Shown piece by piece: positions 9,535-19,418 of a stretch of DNA of 64,000 bases (position 1 is the stretch's first letter; each line of letters begins with the position of its first letter). The stretch is from [Clostridium] aminophilum DSM 10710 (GTDB lineage: Bacteria > Bacillota > Clostridia > Lachnospirales > Lachnospiraceae): NCBI RefSeq assembly GCF_000711825.1, contig NZ_JONJ01000009.1:85592-149591 (forward strand), in the 5' to 3' direction. The position numbers and the translations under genes are program-made. The notes beneath the pieces are model-generated. The model saw only the letters and a list, made by a program, of their open reading frames with translations, ran no database searches and had not been told where the DNA came from.

Positions 9535-10089
9535 TCAGACAGTCATGATTTCCTTATTCTTTGTCTCAACCGCCTTGTCGACCATCTTGATCATCTTGTC
9601 GGTGAGTTCCTGGATATCTGTCTCGTCATTTGTCTGCTCGTCCTCAGAGATCTCTCCGTTCTTCTGAAGCTTCTTTACCAGCTCCATTCCGTCGCGGCGG
9701 ATGTTGCGGATCGCAACCTTGCATCCCTCTCCAAGTTTCTTGACATCCTTTGCGAGATCCTTACGTCTCTCCTCGGTCAGCTCCGGGAATACGAGACGGA
9801 TCACAGAACCGTCGTTGTTCGGATTGATGCCGAGATCGGATGTCAGGATAGCCTTCTCGATATCCTTTACCATCTTCTTGTCCCACGGAGCAATCTGAAT
9901 GATTCTCGCCTCCGGAACCGTAATGTTGGCTACACCCTGAAGCGGTGTCGGAGAGCCGTAATAATCAACTTTGATGTGATCAAGAACATGCGGATTCGCA
10001 CGTCCGGCGCGGATCGCGGAAAAATCGCTGAGCATCGCGTCATAGGACTTGTTCATCTTCTCCTCAAAAACTTTGAGTCTGTCATGCAT
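9535..10089 (-). CDS. frr: Ribosome recycling factor
   Basis: Splits the post-termination ribosome together with EF-G. The protein is 184 residues, the standard length. Diagnostic stretches are SAIRAGRANPHVLD, the turn YYGSPTPLQGVANI, and LTEERRKDLAKDVKK. It follows pyrH after about 40 nt, the nearly universal pyrH-frr order, which supports co-transcription. Confidence 0.98.
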   Translation of the reverse strand: MHDRLKVFEEKMNKSYDAMLSDFSAIRAGRANPHVLDHIKVDYYGSPTPLQGVANITVPEARIIQIAPWDKKMVKDIEKAILTSDLGINPNNDGSVIRLVFPELTEERRKDLAKDVKKLGEGCKVAIRNIRRDGMELVKKLQKNGEISEDEQTNDETDIQELTDKMIKMVDKAVETKNKEIMTV

Positions 10090-10131
10090 AGTCAGAACCT
10101 CCCTGAAACCTTTTTGGTTTGTTAATGTCTA

Positions 10132-10836
10132 TCAGTCTGCGGTAACGATTGTTCCGCTTACCTTCCCCTTCAGTGCATTGGCAATGCCGTTCTCCTCGTT
10201 GAGTCCGAATACGACCAGTGGCATGTGATTTTCCTCACAGATAACAGATGCGGTCATATCGACAACCTGAAGATGCTTTTCAACCACCTCTGCGATCGAG
10301 ATCCTGTCGAACTTTCTGGCATTCGGATTGGTCTTCGGATCGCTGTCATAGACGCCGTCAACCGCCTTGGCAAGCAGCATGCAGTCTGCCTCGATCTCAA
10401 CCGCCCGGAGCGCAGCGCCGGTATCGGTGGAGAAATACGGATGTCCGGTTCCGCCCGCAAAGAACACAACCTTATGAGCCTTGAAAGCTTCCACCGCTTT
10501 ATCCTTGGAGAAGAGCTCGGTCATCGCGCCCACCTGGAACGGAGTCATAACGACTGTATCCATTCCCTCGCCGCGGAAGATCTCGGAAACATAAATGCAG
10601 TTCATCACCGTAGCCAGCATACCGATCTGATCCGCCTTTGTGCGGTCAATCTCATTGCCGGTGCGTCCTCTCCAGAAGTTTCCTCCTCCGGTGACAATTC
10701 CGACCTCCACGCCGGCATCCACTGCCTGCTTGACCTGACGTGCAACGCCGCGGACGGTCTCCTCGTCAAAACCTGTCTTTTTGCTTCCGGCAAGGGCTTC
10801 GCCGGATAACTTCAGAAGAACGCGCTTCATATCCAT
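10132..10836 (-). CDS. pyrH: UMP kinase
   Basis: Phosphorylates UMP to UDP in pyrimidine nucleotide synthesis; an amino-acid-kinase fold hexamer. Seen: KRVLLKLSGEAL at the N-terminus, VTGGGNFWRGRTG, and the nucleotide-binding region FAGGTGHPYFSTDTGAALRA. The start at 10836 (MDMKRVLLK) is chosen because AGAGAGGA lies about 10 nt upstream and the family begins there. A longer reading from 10878 adds 14 unconserved residues. First gene of the pyrH-frr pair. Confidence 0.96.
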   Translation of the reverse strand: MDMKRVLLKLSGEALAGSKKTGFDEETVRGVARQVKQAVDAGVEVGIVTGGGNFWRGRTGNEIDRTKADQIGMLATVMNCIYVSEIFRGEGMDTVVMTPFQVGAMTELFSKDKAVEAFKAHKVVFFAGGTGHPYFSTDTGAALRAVEIEADCMLLAKAVDGVYDSDPKTNPNARKFDRISIAEVVEKHLQVVDMTASVICEENHMPLVVFGLNEENGIANALKGKVSGTIVTAD

Positions 10837-10931
10837 ACTGTCTGATTCCTCTCTTTTCATCATTTTATTCTTTCTCATTCTATCACACGCCGCGCGGTTA
10901 TGCCAGCGTCTTCTTCCTTACTGCATTCCGC

Positions 10932-12209
10932 TCACTTCAGAAAAGGCAGCAGCGGCGGTTCCGTGACTTTCTGTCCGATCTTTGTGGCGCGGATCTTGGA
11001 ATATGCGATTTTCTGCGACGAATACAGACTGTAATATCCGGACAGCATGTAGCTCACCGCAATCACCACTGCAAAATACGGCATCGGATCATAGCCGAAC
11101 ATCTCAAAACCGATCAGGAGGGACGCCATCGGCGCGTTCGTTACCGCCGAGAAAAACGCCAGCATGGCGCACGCTGCCGTCAGCGTCGGATCCAGTCCCA
11201 GAACGGAGGCGTAAATGCCGCCGACCGAAGCTCCGATCGCAAATGACGGAACGATCTCCCCGCCTTTGTAGCCTGCGCCGAGAGACAGCGCCGTGAGAAG
11301 CATCTTCAGGATAAAATCCAGCGGTCTGGATTCCCCCGAAAGACCGGCAAGAATCAGATTCGCGCCGGTGTTGTTGTAACGGTATCCGGTCAAAAGCGAA
11401 CACGCGATCACGATCAGACCGCCGGCCACGATCCGGATATAACGGTTCGGACAGAACTTCGCGTACATTGCTTCCGCATTGTGCATGATCGTGATAAACA
11501 GAACGGCGCAGGCGGCGGTGATCAGCCCCAGCACTACCACCAGAGCCATGGAAACCGGTCCGATCTCCGGGGCATTCAGCGTGCCGAAAGTCGTCGGCGC
11601 AAGCTGAAAATATTTCGCAACACCCGCAGCCACAAACGACGCAAAAATGCACGGTACCAGCGCGGCATAATAGATCACACCGACGCTGATCATCTCCAGC
11701 GGAAAGATGGCCGCGGCCATCGGGGTTCCGAACAGAGCGGAAAAGACCGATGTCATGCCGCACATGATCGCGATATTGGTGTCGTCCGGATCGAGACGGA
11801 ACAGCTTTGCCGCCGTCGATCCGATGGAACCGCCCATCTGGAGCGCCGCTCCCTCACGTCCGCAGCTTCCTCCGCCGAGATGAGAGAGAACACTTCCGAT
11901 AAAAATCGCCGGAGCCATGGTAGGCTTCAATTTGTTCTCGCTGTATACCGCCTCCAGAACCATGTTTGTCCCGCGGTTTTTTTCTTCACCGAGCGCCTTG
12001 TAAATCAGCATGATCAGAACGCCGAGAAGCGGAAGCGCAAACAGGAGAATATGATTTTTCCCGAACATTCCGACTGCCCATGAGACCGCAAAACCGAAGG
12101 CGGTTCCCACCGCTCCGGCCGCGAGGCCGATCAGGACAGAGAGAACACTCCATCGCACAAAATATAAAATCGTAAGAACAAGCGGATTTTTTTTCCCGGT
12201 GTTACTCAT
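10932..12209 (-). CDS. CLC-family anion transporter, probable fluoride/proton antiporter (CLC-F type)
   Basis: Polytopic membrane protein of 425 residues without cytoplasmic CBS domains. It carries the CLC gating-glutamate motif GREGAALQMGGS (Glu119) and the helix-N motif GAGYKGGEIVPSFAIG. Aligned by eye with E. coli ClcA, the GSGIP selectivity motif is replaced by GTNMV (residues 80-84), so the anion-binding Ser becomes Thr. Loss of this Ser to Met or Thr, the GREG(T/A) form and the ~425-residue size are known marks of the CLC-F fluoride exporter branch. Fluoride specificity is therefore inferred, not shown. The start has AAAGGAG 8 nt upstream. No crcB-type fluoride riboswitch consensus was found in the 150 nt upstream. 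Confidence 0.88.
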   Translation of the reverse strand: MSNTGKKNPLVLTILYFVRWSVLSVLIGLAAGAVGTAFGFAVSWAVGMFGKNHILLFALPLLGVLIMLIYKALGEEKNRGTNMVLEAVYSENKLKPTMAPAIFIGSVLSHLGGGSCGREGAALQMGGSIGSTAAKLFRLDPDDTNIAIMCGMTSVFSALFGTPMAAAIFPLEMISVGVIYYAALVPCIFASFVAAGVAKYFQLAPTTFGTLNAPEIGPVSMALVVVLGLITAACAVLFITIMHNAEAMYAKFCPNRYIRIVAGGLIVIACSLLTGYRYNNTGANLILAGLSGESRPLDFILKMLLTALSLGAGYKGGEIVPSFAIGASVGGIYASVLGLDPTLTAACAMLAFFSAVTNAPMASLLIGFEMFGYDPMPYFAVVIAVSYMLSGYYSLYSSQKIAYSKIRATKIGQKVTEPPLLPFLK

Positions 12210-12359
12210 GCTGCATCTCCTTTTACCGATTCGTTCCCTTCTCTGCGTCAGACGCTTCCGTCTTCCCTGCTACGTCTCCGACTTCGTTGCTGCGATTTCG
12301 TCTTTCCGGATGCGCTTCCTTCTCCCGGCTGCGCCTCCGGCTCAGCTCTGTTCCGGCAT

Positions 12360-13319
12360 TCACTCCTTCGCCGGTTCGCTCTCCGTCTTCTCCGGGCGCT
12401 CAAACAGCGCATTGACAAAATCGTTCGCGTCGAACTTCTGCATATCGTCGATCTTTTCTCCGACGCCCACATATTTTACCGGAATTCCCAGTTCGGACTG
12501 AATCGCAACGGCGATGCCGCCCTTGGCGGTTCCGTCCAGTTTCGTCAGGATAATGCCGGTAATCGGAGCCGCCTCCATAAACTGACGCGCCTGAGAGAGC
12601 GCATTCTGGCCGGTGGTACCGTCCAGAACAACTAATGTCTCACGATACGCATCCGCAAATTCCCGGTCGATGACACGGTTGATCTTGCTCAGCTCCTGCA
12701 TGAGGTTCTTCTTATTGTGAAGTCTTCCCGCCGTATCGACGATCAGCACATCCGCGCCTCTCGCCTTGGAAGCCTGAATCGCATCAAACACAACCGCTGC
12801 CGGATCTGCTCCCTCTTTCTGGGAGATCAGCTCCACCCCCGCACGGTTTGACCACTCCTCCAGCTGCTCGATGGCTCCGGCACGGAAGGTATCCGCCGCC
12901 GCAAGGACAACGCGTTTTCCCTGGTTCTTCAGCTGATCGGCAAGTTTCCCCACGGACGTGGTCTTTCCGACGCCGTTGACGCCGATCACCAGCACCACAG
13001 ACTTGCGGTTTTCAAACTCGTAGGCGCCCTCTCCCGGAACCATCTGTGCCTTGATCGACTCGATCAGCAGTTCCCGGCAGTTCTCCGGCTCCTTAATGTG
13101 CTGCTCGGCCACCTTCCGGCGCAGATCATCCATGATTGCCGCCGTGGTCTTGACGCCGATATCCGCCATAATCAGCGTCTCCTCGATCTCATCGTAAAAC
13201 TCGTCATCGATGGATGAGAATCCGCTGAAAATGCTGTCAATTCCCTTTTTGATGGAATCTCTTGTCTTGGTCAGTCCCTCGAACAGACGTCCGAAGAATC
13301 CCTTTTTCTCTTCTGCCAT
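12360..13319 (-). CDS. ftsY: Signal recognition particle receptor FtsY
   Basis: SRP-family GTPase that docks ribosome-nascent chain complexes at the membrane. The NG domain is complete: P-loop [39 protein letters not shown] and [13 protein letters not shown]. The acidic N-terminal A domain is very short, so the 319-residue protein is near the minimal length. It lies 27 nt downstream of smc, the conserved smc-ftsY order. After the stop, a 150-nt spacer leads to the CLC gene. Confidence 0.97.
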   Translation of the reverse strand: MAEEKKGFFGRLFEGLTKTRDSIKKGIDSIFSGFSSIDDEFYDEIEETLIMADIGVKTTAAIMDDLRRKVAEQHIKEPENCRELLIESIKAQMVPGEGAYEFENRKSVVLVIGVNGVGKTTSVGKLADQLKNQGKRVVLAAADTFRAGAIEQLEEWSNRAGVELISQKEGADPAAVVFDAIQASKARGADVLIVDTAGRLHNKKNLMQELSKINRVIDREFADAYRETLVVLDGTTGQNALSQARQFMEAAPITGIILTKLDGTAKGGIAVAIQSELGIPVKYVGVGEKIDDMQKFDANDFVNALFERPEKTESEPAKE

Positions 13320-13345
13320 TGTTTGTCCTCCAGGCTCCTGTTAAA

Positions 13346-16300
13346 TTATTTTCCGCCTTCCAGATCACTCTCGATCAGGCTGACGGATACCATCGTCGAT
13401 ACGCCCTTCTCCTGCATGGTGATACCGTAGAGACGGTCACACCCGAGCATGGTTCCCCGTCGGTGAGTGATGACAATAAACTGTGTGTGTTCCGTTAGCT
13501 TGTGCAAATACCCCGCAAAACGGTCTACGTTCGAATCATCCAGCGCCGCCTCAATCTCGTCCAGAAGACAGAAGGGCGACGGTTTCAGATTCTGAATTGC
13601 AAAGAGCAGCGCAATGGCGGTAAGGGCTTTCTCTCCGCCCGACAGCTGCATCATATTCTGCAGTTTTTTGCCCGGCGGCTGGGAAATGATGCCGATCCCG
13701 GCTTCCAGCACATCCACGCCTTCCTCCAGCTTCAGCGCCGCCGAACCGCCGCCGAAGAGTTCCCGGAACACCGTGTTAAACTCCCGGGCGATCTCCTGGA
13801 ACTTCTCGGTAAACTGGCGCTTCATGCCCTGATCGAGTTCGTCGATGATCCGGCGAAGCGCGGCCTCGCTGGCTTCCAGATCCGCATGCTGCTTCTCCAT
13901 GAATTCAAAGCGCTCGGAAACTTCTTTGTATTCCTCGATCGCATTCACGCTGACCTGACCCAGTCCCTTGATCCGGCTCCGCAGATCCGCAGTCTCTTTT
14001 TTCATATCCGGCACCGAATCCAGCGATTCGTCGCGGAACTGCTCGGCACCCGCATATTCCAGTTCATACTCGGAACGGATATACTCGGCACGGCCTTCGA
14101 TCTTTTCCTCCAGTTTTTCCTTCTGATTGTCCAGACGGACAAGATCGCGGTCCAGAAGATTCATGCGCTCGGTGAGTTTTTCCTGCTCGTCGAAGTAAGC
14201 CCTGGATTTTGCCGCCTCTTCGGCGCGTCTTGCCCGGGTCTGCTCCGCCTTCTGTTTTTCGGCATCGCGTTTACCGGTCTCCTCTTCAATCCGAAGATCG
14301 ATGCTGCGGATTTCCGCTTCTTTTTCCCGAATCCGGTCTTCGCGTCCGTTGTTCCGCTCATGGAGCTCTTCTGTTTCTTCCAGAAGCCCCCGGATCTCCT
14401 GTTCGAGACGTTCCTTTGTCTCCCGTGCGAATCCGCTCTTCTGGCGGAATCCCTCCACTTCGAGGTTGACATTGGCCTGTGCCTCTTCGGCCTCCGCCAT
14501 CTTTGCGCGGAGTTCTTCCAGTTCGTCGGTGAGGTCGGACGAGCGCTCTGCCATATCCGCATTGTCATTCTCAATGCGCTCGAGATCTTCTTCCGCCTGA
14601 CTGCGCTGTGCTTTCAGCTCGGTCATGCGGGCTTTCGCCTGCTCGATCTGTGCGCTCAGGTTGTCGGCATTTTCCCGGCTCTCATCCCGGCGCCGCTCCG
14701 CCTGCTGAAGTTCCATCTCGACCTGACTGCGGTCAAGAAGCGCTTTCTGAATTGCGTCATTGTTCTCGGAGCGGAGACGCTGATCAGCCATATGCTTTTC
14801 CTCGATCCGCAGAATCTCCGACTGATTCTTCTCAACCTCCTCGAGAGCGCGGTCCTTCTGCTCCCCGAGTTCATCGATCTCCCTCTTTCGTCCGAGGAGA
14901 TTGCTGTTGTTCTTAAACGCACCGCCGGTAAGGGATCCGCCCGCATTCAAAAGTTCTCCCTCGAGCGTGACGATCCGGAGTGCATAATGATACTTCCGGT
15001 TCAGCGCAATCGCATGGTCAATGGTGTCGGCCACCACAGTCCTTCCGAGAAGGTAATCCATGATTCCCCGGAATTCCTGTTCCGTCTTCACCAGATCGCT
15101 CGCAAGGCCCAGAACCCCCTCCTCCGAGAGTGCGGATTTCTGCGGGAACTCGCCCCTTCCCTTCATGCTGGTCTCCGGAAGGAACGTCGCGCGTCCGGCC
15201 CGGTTCTGCTTCAGGAAATTGATCAGGCGTTTCGCCGTATCTTCATTGTCTGTGACAATGTTCTGGATAGTTCCGCCGAGAGCCGTCTCAATCGCCGTCT
15301 CATAGCGTCTGTCGGTTGAAATGAGATCTGCCACAACGCCCTTGATTCCGGGAATCCGGGACTTCTGCTCCATGACACGGCGGATACTGTTGCCGTATCC
15401 TTCATAGCGCTCCGCAAGGTTGCGCAGCGACTCCAGTCTTGTCTGGGCAATGTGATAATTTCTCTGTGCTTCACTCAGCGCATCGTTCGCCGAAGCAATC
15501 GCCTGTTCTTCCTGTGCGATCCTCTCACGGATCTTTTCACTCTCCGCGCGGAGAGAAGAGATTGCTGCATCCTTCCGGGCAAGTTCTGCCTTTTTCGCAT
15601 CGATTTCTTCATTGCCGGCGGTCATATCGCTCTCGAGACGCATCTGGTTTCCGACCAGTTCTGCCCGGCGGGCATCCGTCTCTTCATACTGCGTGCGGTA
15701 TTTCTCAATATCCGCGGCAATTCCGGATTTCTTTTCCAGCGAAGCCATGATCGCATCGCGGATGCGTCCGATCTCCGTTTCTTTCTCTGCGGCTTCCCGG
15801 CGCGTTTGCGTGAGGATACCGGCGGAGTCTTCGCCCTTTTCCCTGGCTTCCTCCGCCCGCTTCATCCACTCTTCAATCTGCTCTTCGGCGGTCTTTTTCT
15901 GATCTTCTTTCCTTGCGATATCTTCGGCGATCGCCTGAAGCCGTTCATTGACGTGCTCCGCACCGGCCTTTTCGCTGTTGATCTTTTCGCCGAGGACTCC
16001 CTTTTTTCCGGTGAGAGTCTGAATCTCCAGCTCGGCCGCTGCCGCCGCCTCATCCGCCTCACGGATCGCCGCATCCAGTTCCTCCACCAGGACTGTCAGC
16101 TGTTCGTGCGCGCCTTTCTTCTCTTCCGACTCCCGTCTGACCGTATCGAGATCATTCTGGACAATCTTCGCGCGGTCCAGTGACTCCGTCAGCTGTTCGC
16201 GGAGTGACTTCGTCTCCAGAAGAAACAGATTGATATCCAGCTTCTTCAGGTGATCGCGGAGTTCCAGATATTCCTTTGCCTTTTCCGCCTGAATCTTCAG

Positions 16301-16912
16301 CGGCCCCACCCGGTGTTCGAGTTCTGCCAGAATATCATTGATGCGGACGAGGTTCTGCTGCTCATCATCCAGCTTTTTCTGGGCTTCCGCCTTTCTTCGT
16401 TTAAACTTGACGATTCCTGCCGCCTCATCAAACAGTTCACGCCGTTCCTCCGGCCGTCCCGAGAGAATCCTCTCGATCTGACCCTGTCCGATAATCGAAT
16501 ATCCCTCTTTACCGATACCCGTATCATAGAACAGCTCATTGATATCTTTCAGTCTGCAGGCGGAGCCGTTGATCTTGTACTCACTCTCACCGGAGCGGTA
16601 CAGTCTTCGGGATACCGTCACCTCGTCAAAATCGATCGGAAGTACGTGATCGGTATTGTCAAGAGTGATCGCGACATAGGCAAACCCCTGCGGTCTTCTC
16701 ATTTCCGTTCCCGCAAAGATGACATCCTGCATGGAGCCGCCGCGGAGCGACTTCGCACTCTGTTCACCGAGAACCCAGCGCATGGCATCCGCGACATTGC
16801 TCTTTCCGGAACCGTTCGGTCCGACAATTCCCGTAACTCCGTTATGAAACTCAAACAGAATCCGGTTGGCAAATGACTTAAATCCCTGAATCTCTATGCT
16901 TTTCAGATACAT
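13346..16912 (-). CDS. smc: Chromosome segregation protein SMC
   Basis: Condensin ATPase that compacts and segregates chromosomes with ScpA/ScpB. The head halves are at the ends: Walker A VGPNGSGKSNVADAM near residue 32, and the C-terminal signature LSGGEKALTAIALLFA with Walker B FCLLDEIEAALDD. Two long coiled coils flank a hinge (about residues 510-680, GIKGVVADLI to GGSLTGGAF). The start at 16912 (MYLKSIEIQGFKSF) is preferred to an upstream ATG because it matches the family. It overlaps the rnc stop by 10 nt, showing translational coupling. The product is 1188 residues, the usual size. Confidence 0.98.
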   Translation of the reverse strand: MYLKSIEIQGFKSFANRILFEFHNGVTGIVGPNGSGKSNVADAMRWVLGEQSAKSLRGGSMQDVIFAGTEMRRPQGFAYVAITLDNTDHVLPIDFDEVTVSRRLYRSGESEYKINGSACRLKDINELFYDTGIGKEGYSIIGQGQIERILSGRPEERRELFDEAAGIVKFKRRKAEAQKKLDDEQQNLVRINDILAELEHRVGPLKIQAEKAKEYLELRDHLKKLDINLFLLETKSLREQLTESLDRAKIVQNDLDTVRRESEEKKGAHEQLTVLVEELDAAIREADEAAAAAELEIQTLTGKKGVLGEKINSEKAGAEHVNERLQAIAEDIARKEDQKKTAEEQIEEWMKRAEEAREKGEDSAGILTQTRREAAEKETEIGRIRDAIMASLEKKSGIAADIEKYRTQYEETDARRAELVGNQMRLESDMTAGNEEIDAKKAELARKDAAISSLRAESEKIRERIAQEEQAIASANDALSEAQRNYHIAQTRLESLRNLAERYEGYGNSIRRVMEQKSRIPGIKGVVADLISTDRRYETAIETALGGTIQNIVTDNEDTAKRLINFLKQNRAGRATFLPETSMKGRGEFPQKSALSEEGVLGLASDLVKTEQEFRGIMDYLLGRTVVADTIDHAIALNRKYHYALRIVTLEGELLNAGGSLTGGAFKNNSNLLGRKREIDELGEQKDRALEEVEKNQSEILRIEEKHMADQRLRSENNDAIQKALLDRSQVEMELQQAERRRDESRENADNLSAQIEQAKARMTELKAQRSQAEEDLERIENDNADMAERSSDLTDELEELRAKMAEAEEAQANVNLEVEGFRQKSGFARETKERLEQEIRGLLEETEELHERNNGREDRIREKEAEIRSIDLRIEEETGKRDAEKQKAEQTRARRAEEAAKSRAYFDEQEKLTERMNLLDRDLVRLDNQKEKLEEKIEGRAEYIRSEYELEYAGAEQFRDESLDSVPDMKKETADLRSRIKGLGQVSVNAIEEYKEVSERFEFMEKQHADLEASEAALRRIIDELDQGMKRQFTEKFQEIAREFNTVFRELFGGGSAALKLEEGVDVLEAGIGIISQPPGKKLQNMMQLSGGEKALTAIALLFAIQNLKPSPFCLLDEIEAALDDSNVDRFAGYLHKLTEHTQFIVITHRRGTMLGCDRLYGITMQEKGVSTMVSVSLIESDLEGGK

Positions 16913-17604
16913 GATCCCTGTTCCTTCTTCAGACACAGAATTCCTTCATAGGCAGCACGCTGTTCCGCGGCTTTCTTTGTTCTTCCCTTTCCGCGTCCGA
17001 TCTCCCGGCCGTTGATGGATGCCGCAACCTCAAAACTCTTGTTGTGATCCGGTCCTTCTTCCGCAAGGAGCACGTAGCTGAGTTCGCCGATACCGCTTCC
17101 CTGAACGATCTCCTGAAGATTGGTCTTGCTGTCAAAAAACAGCTTTTTGTGCTCCATGTCATTCATGATGAATTTTAGGATAAATGTCTTCGCGCTCTCA
17201 AATCCGCTGTCCAGATAAATTGCGCCGATCAGCGATTCGAGGGCATCGGAAACCACGGAATTCCTCGTCCGTCCGCCGGTGGCATCTTCGCCTTTGCCGA
17301 GATGGAGATAGCGTCCGAGATCAAACTGCTCCGCACAGTATGCAAGCGTCGGCTCGCAGACCATACTGGCTCTCGTCTTCGTCAGATCTCCCTCCGGCAT
17401 ATCCGGAAACCGGTGAAAGAGAAAATCACTGGAGACAACCTCTAGAACCGAATCTCCGAGAAACTCCAGCCGCTCATTGCAGCCGAGGTGGCCGAGATGC
17501 TTTTCATTTGCGTAGGAACTGTGTGTCAGAGCCTGTGTCAGAAGCGATTTGGTCCGGAAGGTGTATCCGATCCGCTCTTCCAGCTCTCTCTCCATTGCGT
17601 TCAT
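16903..17604 (-). CDS. rnc: Ribonuclease III
   Basis: Double-strand-specific RNase for rRNA and mRNA processing. The catalytic motif NERLEFLGDSVLEVV is near residue 45, the second acidic site is DALESLIGAIYLD, and a C-terminal double-stranded RNA binding domain (ETNLQEIVQ-like start to the RTKKAAEQRAA end) is present. The start at 17604 is chosen because GGAGG lies 6 nt upstream; a longer frame adds 30 unconserved residues. The product is 233 residues. Part of the conserved acpP-rnc-smc-ftsY order, overlapping smc by 10 nt. Confidence 0.97.
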   Translation of the reverse strand: MNAMERELEERIGYTFRTKSLLTQALTHSSYANEKHLGHLGCNERLEFLGDSVLEVVSSDFLFHRFPDMPEGDLTKTRASMVCEPTLAYCAEQFDLGRYLHLGKGEDATGGRTRNSVVSDALESLIGAIYLDSGFESAKTFILKFIMNDMEHKKLFFDSKTNLQEIVQGSGIGELSYVLLAEEGPDHNKSFEVAASINGREIGRGKGRTKKAAEQRAAYEGILCLKKEQGSCI

Positions 17605-17802
17605 TCTTATCCTCCATGTTGAGCGCGCAACCCGAAGGCGGACGACTCCTGCGCATATGTCCGCCGGACACCTGTCCCTGTGACCGACTGACATACAGGC
17701 AGGCAGATTCTTCTCTCCGCCATGCTCCGGTACCGCGCTGTGTAAAAAAAAGTAACGGTGGTATCGATATAAATCACGGAATTCCGAAAAAATCCCATGA
17801 TA

Positions 17803-17836
17803 GTATGAAAGCCCGCCACCGGCGGGCCTTCCATAC
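17803..17836 (-). terminator. Intrinsic terminator downstream of acpP
   Basis: A long stem (GTATG-GAAG-CCCGCC paired with GGCGGG-CTTTC-ATAC, one bulged G, three-base loop) lies 20 nt after the acpP stop. On the minus strand it is followed by a T6 run about 10 nt further on. It should end most plsX-acpP transcription before rnc. Confidence 0.75.
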
Positions 17837-17856
17837 TGAAATGTATGAGTTCCGGA

Positions 17857-18093
17857 TCAGTTTCCGGAAACTTCCTGACGGATGCGCTCTTCCGCATCAC
17901 CGACTGTCGAAATCTTCTCTGCCTCTTCCACCGGGATCTCAATCTCAAATTCATCTTCGATTCCCATAATGATCTGTGCAAGATCAAGAGAGTCTGCGCC
18001 GAGATCATCCGCGAAGCGGGTATCTCTTGTGATCTCATCCGGATCGATACTCATAACTTCAGAAATAATTTTAACCAGCTTTTCAAATTCCAT
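17857..18093 (-). CDS. acpP: Acyl carrier protein
   Basis: Carries fatty-acid intermediates on phosphopantetheine. The 78-residue acidic protein has the attachment motif GADSLDLAQ, with Ser in the DSL context near residue 36. It lies downstream of plsX, the phospholipid/fatty-acid enzyme it works with. An AGGAGG-type ribosome site precedes the ATG. Confidence 0.97.
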   Translation of the reverse strand: MEFEKLVKIISEVMSIDPDEITRDTRFADDLGADSLDLAQIIMGIEDEFEIEIPVEEAEKISTVGDAEERIRQEVSGN

Positions 18094-18210
18094 GAAAGCT
18101 CCTCCTCAGGTCTCACCTGTCTTGAAATATATAATGTATACAGGATCCGCATATTGCATCCCCTGAACCATGCAATTTCAGCCGTTTCCGGCTCCTCTGT
18201 TCCATACGCT

Positions 18211-18389
18211 TTCCGCGTTTACTTCTTTTCGGCTTTCTCGCGATGACTGTTTTTCTGCTTATTCCGCGTTTACCGCTATTTCGCTTATTCCGCGTTTACC
18301 GTTCTCTGTTTTTCGCGATGACAGCTTTTTGGCGTTTGCAGCTTTCCAGCTTTTTCGCGCCACAGTTATTCGGTTTATTCCGCGTTTAC
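18211..18389 (-). repeat. Four copies of a 12-bp sequence, one being the 3' end of plsX
   Basis: On the plus strand TTCCGCGTTTAC occurs at 18211-18222, 18262-18273, 18288-18299 and 18378-18389. The last copy encodes the C-terminus of PlsX (VNAE and stop); the other three lie in the 280-nt gap before acpP, two of them with a longer match (GCTTATTCCGCGTTTACCG). The gap seems to have grown by duplication of the plsX tail. No gene is evident in it. Confidence 0.7.
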
Positions 18390-19403
18390 CGCTTTCTCGG
18401 CTTCTTCTGCGGCATTCAGTGCTTCCTGAATCTTCTCGTTGATCCTCTGTTCCGTAAAAGTGATGCACTGCAGGATCGTATTGTGCACTTCGACCGCTTT
18501 CGCGCTGCCGTGTGTCTTGACCACAAGGCCCTTGCATCCGAGAAGCGGAGCGCCGCCGTACTCGGTCACATCAAAAGCCTTCATCGACTTTTTCAGCGCC
18601 GGTTTCGCCATCAGGGCACCGATCTTTGAGATAAGAGTTGACATCAGCCCCTTCTTGATCATATGAATCAGTGTTGATCCCAGTCCCTCATACAGCTTCA
18701 GAATCACATTTCCGGTAAATGCTTCCGTCACAATGACATCCGCCGCACCGTGCGGGATCTCACGGGCTTCGATATTGCCCACAAAATTGATATCCTTACA
18801 CGCCTTCAGAAGCGGATATGTCTCTTTGGCGAGCGCATTTCCCTTTTCTTCCTCCACCCCGATGTTTACGAGTCCGACGCGCGGATTCTCCACCCCGATG
18901 ACATTCTTCATGTAAATGGAACCCATGCGGGCAAACTGAACCAGATTGGAAGCCTTCGCATCCACATTCGCACCGCAGTCAATCAGAAGTGAAATTCCGT
19001 TCTCCGTCGGAATCAGCGGAGCCAGCGGCGGTCTCTCCACGCCCTTGATCCGGCCGACAATCAGCATTCCGCCTGCAAGGATGGCACCGGAACTTCCGGC
19101 GGAGCAGAACGCATCGGCTTCCCCGTTCTTGACAAGGTTCATGCCGACGACAATGGATGAATCCTTCTTCTTCCGAAGTGCATTGACCGGATGTTCTCCC
19201 GTCTCAATCACCTCTTCGGCATGGACAATATCCACCAGAGACGGATCTCCGCCCTGCCGTCTGATCTCATCGCGGATCACCTGCTCCCGGCCGATCAGAA
19301 CAACACGGATGTCATTCCTTTCCCTGGCAGCGCTCAGAGCACCTTTTATAATCTCGCCCGGGGCATTGTCTCCTCCCATGGCGTCAACCGCAACTCTAAT
19401 CAT
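18375..19403 (-). CDS. plsX: Phosphate acyltransferase PlsX
   Basis: Makes acyl-phosphate from acyl-ACP for phosphatidic acid synthesis. The typical start MIRVAVDAMGGDNAP is at 19403. It is preceded by AAAAGGAG about 10 nt upstream, so the extra 34 N-terminal codons open further upstream are rejected; they are made of tandem repeats. The product is 342 residues. Internal family motifs: PVNALRKKKDSS, GSSGAILAGG, and the C-terminal GCKGLVVKTHGSA. Located upstream of acpP. Confidence 0.96.
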   Translation of the reverse strand: MIRVAVDAMGGDNAPGEIIKGALSAARERNDIRVVLIGREQVIRDEIRRQGGDPSLVDIVHAEEVIETGEHPVNALRKKKDSSIVVGMNLVKNGEADAFCSAGSSGAILAGGMLIVGRIKGVERPPLAPLIPTENGISLLIDCGANVDAKASNLVQFARMGSIYMKNVIGVENPRVGLVNIGVEEEKGNALAKETYPLLKACKDINFVGNIEAREIPHGAADVIVTEAFTGNVILKLYEGLGSTLIHMIKKGLMSTLISKIGALMAKPALKKSMKAFDVTEYGGAPLLGCKGLVVKTHGSAKAVEVHNTILQCITFTEQRINEKIQEALNAAEEAEKAVNAE

Positions 19404-19418
19404 AATCTGATAACTCCT

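Noticed and set aside
12210..12359. Fluoride (crcB) riboswitch upstream of the CLC-F-like gene
   Set aside because: The consensus blocks expected for this riboswitch were not found in the 150-nt spacer.
13502..15319. 605-codon plus-strand frame
   Set aside because: Antisense to smc; no ribosome site or family motif.
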